A DNA stretch of 64,000 nt from UBA2784 sp964494625 (GTDB lineage Bacteria; Pseudomonadota; Alphaproteobacteria; Micropepsales; Micropepsaceae). The notes under the pieces were generated by a model that ran no database searches, was not told the origin of the DNA, and saw nothing but the letters and a program-made list of their open reading frames with translations. The stretch is from the NCBI GenBank assembly GCA_964494625.1, contig CAZBRT010000003.1:186001-250000 (forward strand). Reading direction: 5' to 3'. Positions 33,663-41,950 of the stretch are shown piece after piece. The stretch's first letter is position 1. The number at the start of each line of letters is the position of its first letter. The translations under genes and the position numbers were made by a program.

Positions 33663-33741
33663 CCTCATGCCGAGCCTTCGTCGAGGCACGCTTTGCATTA
33701 CTGCCGTGCGTCCTTCGACTGCGGCGCTGGCGCGCCGCGCT
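33663..33741. repeat. Dispersed intergenic inverted repeat, copy 2
   Basis: CCTCATGCCGAGCCTTCGTC (start of 33663-33688) is, as reverse complement, a near match to the first arm of the repeat at 9579. The part at 33705-33741 reads through CGTCCTTCGACTGCGGCGCT and ends in a GC-rich inverted stretch. It lies in the 390-base gap between uvrB and the monooxygenase gene. I see no convincing gene in that gap; short frames there lack ribosome sites and recognisable sequence. Confidence 0.55.
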
Positions 33742-33953
33742 AAGGAAAAGGTTCGCTTGGGATGGCACGTAGGCATTGAGCAATGCGAACGAGGGTCATC
33801 GGGCTTTTCTGCTTCTGTTGCTGAAATGCAGGAGGTGACAGTGCTTACGTCACAGGATGGTGACCGGATCACGGGATCAGGAAGCGGGGACGGTGACATC
33901 GGGCCGGGGTTGGTGCTCAATCATGGCCTGACCCGTGCAATCAGGGGGCCCTC

Positions 33954-34262
33954 ATGATCATTGTGCTTGCGACTGCCCACATCCACCCGGACGACATTGC
34001 CATGATCGAGCCGGCGGGGCGGGCCATGGTGTCGGCTTCGAATGCAGAAGCGGGGTGCCTCGGCTATTCTTATGCTTGGGACATTTCGGAAGCGCACACG
34101 CTGCGCGTTGCCGAGAAGTGGAAGGACGAAGCCGCGCTCAAGTTCCACTTCTCCACACCGCACATGGCGGCCTTTCTTGCGGCGCTTGGCAAGGTCCGCC
34201 ATGCCAAGCCGCTCGATGTGAAGATGTATGACGCCGCCAATGAGCGGCCCTTGACCCTGTGA
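33954..34262 (+). CDS. Antibiotic-biosynthesis-monooxygenase (ABM) domain protein
   Basis: 102 residues, a single ferredoxin-like ABM fold: MIIVLATAHIHPDDIAMIEP, GCLGYSYAWDISEAHTLRVAEKWKDEA (in parts), then FLAALGKVRHAKPLDVKMYD. Members act as small dimeric oxygenases or hydrolases without cofactors. It precedes the SRPBCC-GyrI gene by 10 bases and is likely co-transcribed. Substrate unknown. Confidence 0.85.
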   Translation: MIIVLATAHIHPDDIAMIEPAGRAMVSASNAEAGCLGYSYAWDISEAHTLRVAEKWKDEAALKFHFSTPHMAAFLAALGKVRHAKPLDVKMYDAANERPLTL

Positions 34263-34272
34263 GGCAATCGCC

Positions 34273-35394
34273 ATGTTCAAGAAAATCCTGACAGCAATTG
34301 GCCTTCTGCTGCTTTTGCTGGTGGTCGCGTCGTTCTTCCTGCCGCGCCATGTCATGGTCACGCGGGCGACCACCATCAATGTGGAACCCGCAATCGTGTT
34401 CGCGCAGGTGAATGACCTCAAGGCACAGAACACCTGGAGCGCCTGGGCCATGCGTGATCCGGCGATGCAGGTCATCTATTCCGGTCCCGCAAGCGGCACC
34501 GGCATGAAAGCCGAATGGGAAAGCGACAGCGAGGGCTCGGGCGCGCAGACGATCACGGAATCCGTTCCCAACACGCGGGTGGTCACCGCACTTGATTTCG
34601 GCATGGGTGGCCTTGCGACAGCGACATTCGCGCTTGAGCGCGCGGAAGGTGGAACACGCCTGACGTGGACAATGGAGTCGGACACCGGGTTCAATCCGCT
34701 GGCGCGCTGGTTCGGCCTTTTCATGGACAGCATGGTCGGACCTGATTTCGAGACAGGCCTTCTCAATCTCAAGGCAAAACTTGAGGGCGGGGCGCAGGCC
34801 AATCTTGAGGACCGCAACATTCCCGGTGCCGTTCCCAGCCCCGCCTCGGTCATTGTGCAGGAACTTGTGCCTCCCCTCGAATTGCCGGAAACGGCAAGCC
34901 GGACAAATCCCGCAGATGCCCCGCGCGTCGTCACGCTGGAGCCGCGGCCCGTCGCGTTCGCGCGCGGTTCAGTCAAGTTCACGCAAGACACTACGCCCGA
35001 GCAGGTGCAGATGCAGGTGCGTCAGACCTATGAGCGGGTCGAAGCGGTGATGCGCGGGCTCGGCCTGATGAAGGACGGCGATACGATGATCATCACCTCG
35101 GCGATGGACCCCGTACATTGGGATTTTGCGGTTGCCGTGCCGATTGCTGTGATGCCGCCATCGCCCGCGCCTGTCGATGGCGTGGAATTCGGCCCGTCAC
35201 CCGGCGGGCGTGCGGTGATGGCCGTGCATCGCGGTCCCTATATCAACATTCCCGCGACGCGTGAGCGGATGGCTTCGTTCATTGCTGGCGAGGGTCTGAC
35301 GGCCACACGCCTGATGTGGGAAGCATACCTCACCAGCCCGTCCGAAACGTCACCGGAGCTGCTGGAGACGCATGTCTATCAGGGTCTTCAATAG
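34273..35394 (+). CDS. Membrane-anchored SRPBCC plus GyrI-like effector-binding protein
   Basis: 373 residues. One N-terminal membrane helix (ILTAIGLLLLLLVVASFFLP) anchors a polyketide-cyclase-like SRPBCC domain (about 30-180; IVFAQVNDLKAQNTWSAWAM, then TRLTWTMESD). A linker leads to a GyrI-like small-molecule-binding domain in the last 150 residues (GRAVMAVHRGPYINIPATRE, then WEAYLTSPSETSPELLETHVY in parts). Both domains bind hydrophobic ligands, so the protein may hold or sense a lipid-like compound at the membrane. It forms a unit with the next gene. Confidence 0.8.
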   Translation: MFKKILTAIGLLLLLLVVASFFLPRHVMVTRATTINVEPAIVFAQVNDLKAQNTWSAWAMRDPAMQVIYSGPASGTGMKAEWESDSEGSGAQTITESVPNTRVVTALDFGMGGLATATFALERAEGGTRLTWTMESDTGFNPLARWFGLFMDSMVGPDFETGLLNLKAKLEGGAQANLEDRNIPGAVPSPASVIVQELVPPLELPETASRTNPADAPRVVTLEPRPVAFARGSVKFTQDTTPEQVQMQVRQTYERVEAVMRGLGLMKDGDTMIITSAMDPVHWDFAVAVPIAVMPPSPAPVDGVEFGPSPGGRAVMAVHRGPYINIPATRERMASFIAGEGLTATRLMWEAYLTSPSETSPELLETHVYQGLQ

Positions 35395-35404
35395 GAGAAA
35401 CGCC

Positions 35405-36037
35405 ATGAAGAGAGTTGCGCTTGCTGCCTTGCTGTTTGTCCTGCCGGGCATCGCCATGGCCAATGTGCCACCGCCCGAGCCGCTTTATCCGCCTACGCTC
35501 ACGCCGCTCGATTTGATGCCCGGCGATGGTCCGCAGATCGTGACGCTGATCGAAGTGCCGATCTGCTATGCCGAAGGCCGGGCCAAGGTGAATGATCCCG
35601 AAGACCCCCAAGGTGCCAAGACGAGCGCGCTGATCGGTGAGCTTTACGGGCGCTGCGGCATATTCATGCAAGCCAATGGCCTTGCCCAGGGTGGCGCACC
35701 ACTGACCATCGGCATTTCCTATGATCCGCAAGGTGATTGGGTCTTCCGTGCCGCCATTCCTGTCTCCGGCGTGACGGATGCGACACCGCGCACCGGCGAG
35801 AACGGTGTCACCATTGCCATGTCACCTTCGGGCCAGGCGGTGAAGATGGTGCACCAAGGCGCCTATCGCGATATCGGGCCAGCCTATGAGGCGATTGCCG
35901 CCTATATGCAGGCGAATAGTCTGGCCGAGGGTGAATATGCCATCGAGGAATATGTCAGCGATCCCGGCAACACGCCGGAGGCTGAGCTCATCACGAATGT
36001 CTATTTCCTGATCGGACCGGGCGTTCACAAGGAATAG
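35405..36037 (+). CDS. Exported GyrI-like domain protein
   Basis: 210 residues. A signal peptide (MKRVALAALLFVLPGIAMA) directs it to the periplasm. The mature part holds one GyrI-like domain: CGIFMQANGLAQGGAPLTIG, VKMVHQGAYRDIGPAYEAI and YAIEEYVSDPGNTPEAELIT match the effector-binding fold usually found fused to MerR or AraC regulators. It starts 10 bases after the SRPBCC-GyrI gene; the two have the same kind of domain on both sides of, or at, the membrane. Function unknown. Confidence 0.8.
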   Translation: MKRVALAALLFVLPGIAMANVPPPEPLYPPTLTPLDLMPGDGPQIVTLIEVPICYAEGRAKVNDPEDPQGAKTSALIGELYGRCGIFMQANGLAQGGAPLTIGISYDPQGDWVFRAAIPVSGVTDATPRTGENGVTIAMSPSGQAVKMVHQGAYRDIGPAYEAIAAYMQANSLAEGEYAIEEYVSDPGNTPEAELITNVYFLIGPGVHKE

Positions 36038-36060
36038 GAACCGGCGCATCATCACACGGC

Positions 36061-36083
36061 AAGGGGCCCCCTGCGGGCCCCTT
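36061..36083 (+). terminator. Strong hairpin after the GyrI-like gene, no U-tract
   Basis: AAGGGGCCC pairs perfectly with GGGCCCCTT around CCTGC. It lies 23 bases after the stop and 15 before the DUF3052 start. Without a U-tract it may slow or protect transcripts more than terminate them. Confidence 0.5.
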
Positions 36084-36098
36084 CGCACGAGGGGCTGC

Positions 36099-36545
36099 AT
36101 GGCCGGCTATTCGGGAACGCCTTTGCTCAAGAAACTCGGCTACCGGGAGGGTCAGCGCGCCCTTTATGCCGGCGTGCCCATCGGGTTGCGCAAGGAGCTG
36201 GTTGCAGTGCCCTTTTCCAGCCTCGCCGAAGTTGCGGGAGAAAAAGGCTGGCCCAGAACGCAACTTGATGTCGTCCACATCTTCACCGACAGCGCCAGGA
36301 TGCTAGCCGCACAATTGGCATGCGCCCGCAAGCTGATCACCGCTAACGGCATGATCTGGGTATCGTGGCCCAAGAAGGCGTCAAAGGTGCCGACGGACAT
36401 CACCGAGCAGACAATTCGCGATCTCGCCTTTCCCTTGAAGCTGGTCGATGTGAAAGTGTGCGCGGTCGACGATGTGTGGTCGGGCCTCAAACTTGTCGTG
36501 CCGGTCAAAGATCGCGCGACGCCGAAGAAAGCAGGCGCCAAATGA
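36099..36545 (+). CDS. DUF3052 family protein
   Basis: 148 residues. MAGYSGTPLLKKLGYREGQR and GMIWVSWPKKASKVPTDITE are clear family marks, and VDVKVCAVDDVWSGLKLVV ends the domain. The C terminus is basic. The family is common in bacteria and often encoded near unrelated enzymes; no activity is known. Its stop overlaps the start of the flavoprotein gene (ATGA), so the two are co-translated. Confidence 0.88.
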   Translation: MAGYSGTPLLKKLGYREGQRALYAGVPIGLRKELVAVPFSSLAEVAGEKGWPRTQLDVVHIFTDSARMLAAQLACARKLITANGMIWVSWPKKASKVPTDITEQTIRDLAFPLKLVDVKVCAVDDVWSGLKLVVPVKDRATPKKAGAK

Positions 36546-38173
36546 GCGAACGCAAGCGCAAGTTCTGGGGTTGGGGTTTTGACGATCAGCGTGTGCCCGA
36601 GGGCGAGGCCGCCCTGGTGCGCGCTGCGATGGAGAAACGCTTCGGCAAAGCACTTGCCGCTTCTGTCGTGCCCCCATCGGTTGAGGAAATTTCGCTTCGG
36701 CCCGCGCGTGTTGCCGCACCTGCATCGCTTGGACATCTGGCACGCGCGGATGCGCAGGAGCGGCTCGTCCATTCCTATGGCAAATCGTTTCCGGATTCGG
36801 TGCGCATGTTCCAGCGCCATGTGCCGGCGCCGCCGGATGTCGTCTTCTATCCCGGGACGCCACAAGAGATTGCCGATGTGCTCGATTGGGCGTCGCGCGA
36901 GAATGTCGCTGTCATTCCCTTTGGCGGCGGCTCCAGTGTTGTGGGCGGCGTCGAGACGGATGTGGGGGCGAGCTATCGCGGTGTTGCCTCGCTTGATCTT
37001 GCGCGCATGGGGCGGGTCGTAGCGATCGACCGCGCCAGCCGCTCGGCCCGGATCGAGGCGGGGGCATTTGGTCCTGCGCTGGAAGCGCAGTTGAAGCCGC
37101 ATGGCCTGACACTTCGCCATTTCCCGCAGAGTTTCGAGTTCTCGACATTGGGCGGGTGGATCGCCACGCGCTCCGGCGGACATTATGCAACGCTTTTCAC
37201 CCACATTGATGATTTCGTTCAGGCCGTCGATGTGGTGACGCCTGCGGGGCGCTTTGCCACGCGGCGGCTGCCGGGATCGGGCGCAGGGCCGCAGCCGGAA
37301 CGTCTGATGATCGGGTCAGAAGGTACGCTGGGCGTGATCATTTCGGCTGACATGCGGTTGCAGGACGCGCCGGTTTTCCGTGCGTCAGCCGCCATCCGCT
37401 TTGCGGACTTCTTCAAGGGGGCGGAAGCCGTGCGGGCCCTGTCGCAGTCGGGTCTGCATCCGGCGAATTGCCGTCTCATCGACGCAAATGAAGCAGCTGG
37501 CACAGGCGCGGGTGACGGCAATGCGGCAATCCTCGTCCTTGGCTTTGAATCTGCTGATCATCCGCAGGAGGCGAAGCTTTCGCGCGCGCTTGAACTTGTG
37601 CGCGATCACGGCGGAACCTGGGATGCGCCCAAAACGGGCGGCCATCGCGAGGGTGCGGCGGGAGCCTGGCGCAACGCGTTCCTGCGTGCGCCATTCTATC
37701 GCGAAGTGCTGGTGCCGTTCGGCGTCATTGTCGACACGTTCGAGACATCGATCACCTGGGACAGGTTTCCCGCATTCCATACTGCGATCACCACGCGCAT
37801 GAAGCAGGCGATGCGCGAGGCGACCGGACATGAAGGGCACATCTCCTGCCGCTTTACCCATGTCTATCCCGACGGGCCTGCTCCCTATTTCACCTTTCAG
37901 GTGCCGGGACGGTTTGCCGATCTGATGACGCAATGGCGCATCATCAAGGCGGCGGCGAACGCCATCGTGATCAGCGAGGGTGGCACGGCCACGCATCACC
38001 ATGCGGTCGGCCGCGACCATCGTCCCGGCTATGCCGGCGAAGTGCCGCCGTTGTTCGTTGCGATGATGCAGGCCGCCAAACAGTCATGCGATCCCGCAGC
38101 CATTCTCAACCCCGGCGTGCTGTTTGATCCGGCGGCGCGCGCGGTTGGCGTCACCGGTGCGATGGCGCCCTGA
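36542..38173 (+). CDS. FAD-linked oxidase of the alkyl-dihydroxyacetonephosphate synthase family
   Basis: 543 residues. It resembles alkylglycerone-phosphate synthase, which makes the ether bond of ether lipids. Shared marks: N-terminal RKFWGWGFDD, FAD site VAVIPFGGGSSVVGGVE, FEFSTLGGWIATRSGG, IGSEGTLGVI, and the triple His THHHAVG at about 485-487 that is essential in the eukaryotic enzyme. The ATG at 36542 overlaps the DUF3052 stop. A broader glycolate-oxidase-like role cannot be ruled out. Confidence 0.8.
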   Translation: MSERKRKFWGWGFDDQRVPEGEAALVRAAMEKRFGKALAASVVPPSVEEISLRPARVAAPASLGHLARADAQERLVHSYGKSFPDSVRMFQRHVPAPPDVVFYPGTPQEIADVLDWASRENVAVIPFGGGSSVVGGVETDVGASYRGVASLDLARMGRVVAIDRASRSARIEAGAFGPALEAQLKPHGLTLRHFPQSFEFSTLGGWIATRSGGHYATLFTHIDDFVQAVDVVTPAGRFATRRLPGSGAGPQPERLMIGSEGTLGVIISADMRLQDAPVFRASAAIRFADFFKGAEAVRALSQSGLHPANCRLIDANEAAGTGAGDGNAAILVLGFESADHPQEAKLSRALELVRDHGGTWDAPKTGGHREGAAGAWRNAFLRAPFYREVLVPFGVIVDTFETSITWDRFPAFHTAITTRMKQAMREATGHEGHISCRFTHVYPDGPAPYFTFQVPGRFADLMTQWRIIKAAANAIVISEGGTATHHHAVGRDHRPGYAGEVPPLFVAMMQAAKQSCDPAAILNPGVLFDPAARAVGVTGAMAP

Positions 38174-38198
38174 GCAATTTCCCGAGGAGTGAGAACCC

Positions 38199-38552
38199 AT
38201 GCCGCAGAACCTGATGGCGCAATTGACGCCGATCCTGCTTCTGGCCGTCTCGAATGTGTTCATGACCCTGGCGTGGTACGGCCATCTCAAGTTCAAGGAG
38301 CAGCCGCTTTGGCTGGTGGTCGTGGCAAGCTGGGGCATTGCCTTCATCGAGTACTGCTTTGCCGTTCCCGCCAATCGTTGGGGTCACGGCACCTACAGTG
38401 CGGCCGAACTGAAGACGATCCAGGAGATCATCACGCTGATCGTGTTTGCGGGATTTGCCGTGCTCTATCTCGGCGAAACGCTGCGCTGGAACCATCTGGC
38501 AGGCTTTGCGTGCCTTGCCGCAGCGGCGTTCTTCATCTTCCATAAGTGGTAG
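38199..38552 (+). CDS. DUF486 small membrane protein (DMT-like)
   Basis: 117 residues with four membrane helices, the usual size for DUF486. LLAVSNVFMTLAWYGHLKF, SWGIAFIEYCFAVPANRWGH and the QEIITLIVFAGFAVLYLGE helix are typical. It is related to half-size drug/metabolite transporters and may work as a dimer. GAGGAGTGAG precedes the ATG. Its 3' end overlaps the facing gene by 20 bases. Confidence 0.9.
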   Translation: MPQNLMAQLTPILLLAVSNVFMTLAWYGHLKFKEQPLWLVVVASWGIAFIEYCFAVPANRWGHGTYSAAELKTIQEIITLIVFAGFAVLYLGETLRWNHLAGFACLAAAAFFIFHKW

Positions 38553-38955
38553 TATTCGACACGCCTGCCATGCGGGTGATCTGGCGCAGGGTTGCGAGAA
38601 GGCACGCGGCCAGCGCGAGCGCGACCAGAAGATTGGCCCACGCGAAAGGCGGGTTCTCGGCAGCGCTGCGTGCGATCATCGCGTTGGCGCTTGCGGCGCC
38701 AGCCTTAACATCACGCGAGAGACCGGCAACAGCCTCCCAGATTTCGGTGACGGAGAAGGGCCGCAGGTTTGGCAGCGCCACCACTTCGATCAGAGGCGGG
38801 CGGGGCAGGGGGCGCAGCTCCGCCTCCTCCAGCGAGATCGTATGATCGCGGAAGACTTCCTCCGGCGTGAGACGGACTGGCTCGGCAAGCGCCGAAGGTG
38901 CGGCCATGGCTGCAAGGAGGGCGAACGCGCCGAGAATTCTGGTGATGCTGGCCAT
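38533..38955 (-). CDS. Predicted secreted, C-terminally anchored protein
   Basis: 140 residues. A signal peptide (ILGAFALLAAMAAPSALA) is followed by a periplasmic stretch with two short proline-rich pieces (AELRPLPRPPLIEVVALPNL) and one membrane helix near the C terminus (ANLLVALALAACLLATL). No family is recognised. Coding is supported by the signal peptide, the second helix and codon use; overlap with the DUF486 end is a mild point against the exact stop. Confidence 0.6.
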   Translation of the reverse strand: MASITRILGAFALLAAMAAPSALAEPVRLTPEEVFRDHTISLEEAELRPLPRPPLIEVVALPNLRPFSVTEIWEAVAGLSRDVKAGAASANAMIARSAAENPPFAWANLLVALALAACLLATLRQITRMAGVSNTTTYGR

Positions 38956-39182
38956 GGTCTTCCCCGCTTTTCCCCCGCTTTGGGGCCGTCATGTCTGATG
39001 CAGCTCAACTTGCCGGGGACCAGTGTCGCCGGGGGAATGTGACAGGGCTGCTGCGACAATGCGGCAAACTGGCGGCGGGCAGGCAGATCGCGCGCCTGTT
39101 GCACTTTTGCCGGGCACGGAATCCTGTTAACTCCCTCTGCCCATTCCGGCCGCCTGGCTTGCCCCCTCACGGGATTTCATCC

Positions 39183-40400
39183 ATGTCCGATCTGCCCAAG
39201 AACTTTCTCTCCAAAGCCATCAACCGCATCCAGCCGTCGCCGACGCTGGCGATCACGCAGAAGGCGCGCGACCTGAAAGCGGCGGGACGCGATGTGATCG
39301 GCTTGAGTGCGGGCGAACCCGACTTTGATACGCCCGACAACATCAAGGAAGCCGCCATCGCTGCCATCAAGCGGGGCGAGACCAAATACGGGCCGACCGA
39401 AGGCATCCCTGAACTGCGCAAGGCGATTGCCGCCAAATTCAAGCGCGAGAACGGTCTTGATTACACGCCCGCGCAGACTTTTGTGGCGCCGGGCGGCAAG
39501 GCGATCATCTATTACGCGATGATGGCAACGCTCAATCCGGGCGATGAAGTCATCATTCCCGCGCCCTATTGGGTCAGCTATCCCGACATCGTGCTTCTGG
39601 CAGGCGCCAAGCCCGTGATCGTGAAGACGGGGCTGGAAAGCGGCTTCCGCCTGACGCCCAAGGCATTGTCGCGGGCGATCACGAAGCGCACGAAATGGAT
39701 CATCCTCAATGCGCCGTCGAACCCGACCGGTGCGTGCTATGGCCACGCCGACATGAAGGCGCTGACCGATGTCCTGGTGAAGTATCCGCATGTGTGGGTC
39801 CTGTCGGACGACATGTATGAGCACCTCATCTATGACGACTTCAAATTCGTGACGCCCGCACAGGTCGAGCCGCGTCTCTATGACCGGACGCTCACCATGA
39901 ACGGCGTCTCGAAGGCCTATGCCATGACAGGCTGGCGCATCGGCTATTGCGCAGGCCCGGTGCCGCTCATCCAGGCGATCGCCAAGTTGCAGAGCCAGGC
40001 GGCGACGCATGCGTCATCCATCGCGCAGTGGGCCAGTGTCGAGGCCCTCAACGGACCGCAGGATTTTCTGGCGCCGCGCGCCAAGGCGTTCCAGGAGCGG
40101 CGCGACCTTGTGGTCTCGATGCTCAATCAGGCCAGGCACATCAAATGCCCGAAGCCGGAAGGCGCGTTCTATGTCTATCCGTCATGTGCGGGTGCCATCG
40201 GACGCAAGGCACCGTCGGGGACGGTGATCCGCAGCGATACCGACTTTGTCGGGGCGCTTCTGGAGGCTGAGGGTGTGGCCGTGGTGCAGGGGGCCGCGTT
40301 CGGCCTGTCGCCCTATTTCCGCATTTCCTATGCCGCCAGCACGGCCTCCCTGGAGGAAAGCTGCAAGCGCATCCAGCGCTTTTGCGCTTCGCTGCGCTAG
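39183..40400 (+). CDS. aspC: Aspartate/aromatic aminotransferase, class I
   Basis: 405 residues of the fold-type I PLP family. AGEPDFDTPDNIKEAA, KYGPTEGIPELRKAIA, NPTGACY and the PLP Lys in TMNGVSKAYAMTGWRIGY are typical of the subgroup Ib aspartate aminotransferases of alphaproteobacteria. It links aspartate and oxaloacetate with glutamate. The ATG at 39183 (MSDLPKNFLSKA) matches the family start. Confidence 0.95.
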   Translation: MSDLPKNFLSKAINRIQPSPTLAITQKARDLKAAGRDVIGLSAGEPDFDTPDNIKEAAIAAIKRGETKYGPTEGIPELRKAIAAKFKRENGLDYTPAQTFVAPGGKAIIYYAMMATLNPGDEVIIPAPYWVSYPDIVLLAGAKPVIVKTGLESGFRLTPKALSRAITKRTKWIILNAPSNPTGACYGHADMKALTDVLVKYPHVWVLSDDMYEHLIYDDFKFVTPAQVEPRLYDRTLTMNGVSKAYAMTGWRIGYCAGPVPLIQAIAKLQSQAATHASSIAQWASVEALNGPQDFLAPRAKAFQERRDLVVSMLNQARHIKCPKPEGAFYVYPSCAGAIGRKAPSGTVIRSDTDFVGALLEAEGVAVVQGAAFGLSPYFRISYAASTASLEESCKRIQRFCASLR

Positions 40401-40573
40401 ATTCCGTCAAGCCTTGACTCAAGGTAAATGAACGGGATGACGGGCGGATGAACGGGATCACAACCCCATTTCAGGCCCTTTCGCGTGGCGCACGGATTGG
40501 CTAGTTTCACCCCCTGCCATGTGGCCGTCCGGGTGCATTCAGCCCCGGGTGCTTTTTCACGGACAAGATTCCC

Positions 40574-40993
40574 ATGAAGGCGAAGTTCCTTGCGGCCAGC
40601 GCGTTCGCTGCGCTGATTTTTGCGCCGGTTGCAAACGCGGCCACGATTGAAGAGATGCGTGCCACCGCGCTGTCGCGTTGCACCGCCGAAACGGGTGGCG
40701 CACCCGAAGCGGCCGGCATGTGCGAATGCATGCTGGGCGGCATCGATGGCGCGTTCTCGGGCGATGACCTGACGCGCGTGTACACGCTGATGACCGCCGA
40801 CCCGCAGCCCGCTGACGACGCTGCTGCTGCCGCGCTTGTCGGCATGGACGCGGCCAGCTTCACCCAGTGGTCGGCCGGCATCGAGCCGAAGTTCGGCGAG
40901 ATCGCCGCGCAGTGCATCCCGGCCGCCCCGACCCCGGAACCGACCCCGGAACCGGCGCCTGCGCCGGAGACGCCGCCCGCTTCGGGCCAGTAA
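40574..40993 (+). CDS. Secreted protein with proline-rich tail
   Basis: 139 residues. A signal peptide (MKAKFLAASAFAALIFAPVANA) ends at A-N-A. The mature domain has four Cys (SRCTAE, MCECML, QCIP) and is helical. The tail is a Pro-Glu-Ala repeat (PTPEPTPEPAPAPETPP) that may reach toward peptidoglycan. No family recognised. It is followed by a strong terminator. Confidence 0.75.
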   Translation: MKAKFLAASAFAALIFAPVANAATIEEMRATALSRCTAETGGAPEAAGMCECMLGGIDGAFSGDDLTRVYTLMTADPQPADDAAAAALVGMDAASFTQWSAGIEPKFGEIAAQCIPAAPTPEPTPEPAPAPETPPASGQ

Positions 40994-41016
40994 TCGTCAT
41001 CCTTTGATGGATGGAG

Positions 41017-41047
41017 AAAAGGGTCCGGCTCTGCCGGGCCCTTTTTT
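41017..41047 (+). terminator. Intrinsic terminator
   Basis: AAAAGGGTCCGGC (41017-41029) pairs with GCCGGGCCCTTTT (41033-41045), 13 pairs including one G-U, loop TCT, then further T residues. The A and T flanks make it partly two-way, so it can also serve the facing DUF4328 gene, whose stop is 10 bases away. Confidence 0.85.
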
Positions 41048-41056
41048 CTTGGGGCG

Positions 41057-41743
41057 TCAACCTTGCGATGGTTGACGGTGCAAATCTGCTTCGACGTATC
41101 GCTTGCGCTGCTTGGCGGTCAAAGACCAGGTCAGGGCGATGAAGAAGATGGAGCAGAGGATCGTTGCGGCGTGGCCGACCATCGCCAACTGGTCAATCAG
41201 GATGAAGTCGGGAATTTCTGTCGCACTGCGATCCAGATAGCGTGTAATCGCCACATCAACGAGACGGGCGGCAAAAAAGAACCAGAAGATTGCAAGCGGC
41301 CCGTCGCTGGCGTCGCCCAGTGGCGAACTTGCTCGGACGACTTCACGCAATGAAATGTAGGGCATGAAGAGATTGATAAAGGGCACGAAGAACCAGCCCA
41401 CCGCCATGCCAGGAGAAACGTCCATCGGAGCGGCGGAAATGGCGCGGGCATTGCGCGTCATCCGATAGATCCAGACAAAGCAGAAAATCCAGGTCACGAT
41501 CCACATGCCCAAGCTGGCCATCGTCGTCCATCGCACGCGGGCGTCGTTCTTATCGAGGATCTCCTGAAGTTCGGCAGTTGATGAAAAGCCGCCGCCATTT
41601 GTCAGGCGTTGCAACAGATCGAGTTCGAGAATCGTGGCCCAGATGCCGATGCCGGTCATCGCGATCAGGACAACATGAAGGACGCGGACCCAATTGGTCA
41701 GCGCCCTTTGCTCTTTGTATTCATTGAAGTGCTCATAGGCCAT
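41057..41743 (-). CDS. DUF4328 membrane protein
   Basis: 228 residues with about five membrane helices. PGMAVGWFFVPFINLFMPYISLREV and ASDGPLAIFWFFFAARL (in parts) are typical of DUF4328. YRMTRNARAI marks the cytoplasmic loop. The ATG at 41743 (MAYEHFNEYKEQ) follows AAGGGGG by 11 bases. Function unknown. It is divergent from the EF-G paralogue; the 207 bases between carry no gene. Confidence 0.88.
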   Translation of the reverse strand: MAYEHFNEYKEQRALTNWVRVLHVVLIAMTGIGIWATILELDLLQRLTNGGGFSSTAELQEILDKNDARVRWTTMASLGMWIVTWIFCFVWIYRMTRNARAISAAPMDVSPGMAVGWFFVPFINLFMPYISLREVVRASSPLGDASDGPLAIFWFFFAARLVDVAITRYLDRSATEIPDFILIDQLAMVGHAATILCSIFFIALTWSLTAKQRKRYVEADLHRQPSQG

Positions 41744-41950
41744 TGCCGCACTTGCCCCCTTGGCGGTCCTGACAATCGCAGCAGCGGCATGGGTCGGCAA
41801 GGCCCGGTCGCCTCCTTCGGGATTTTGCTGCGCTGCACATGCAGACGCGCCCAAGTGGCGCCGAACTTGCGGCGACATCCCCCCTTGCGTTGACGGCAAA
41901 ACAGGCGTGACGATTGGGTCCGCACGCTTCCCCCGCGAAGGAGACCTGCC

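Noticed and set aside
31506..33743. A plus-strand frame of 745 codons opposite uvrB
   Set aside because: UvrB is certain on the other strand; the frame has no recognisable domain and is open only because of GC-rich third positions.
33609..33920. A possible small minus-strand gene between uvrB and the ABM gene
   Set aside because: It runs across the intergenic repeat and its product is Pro-Ser-Arg rich with no pattern; treated as non-coding.
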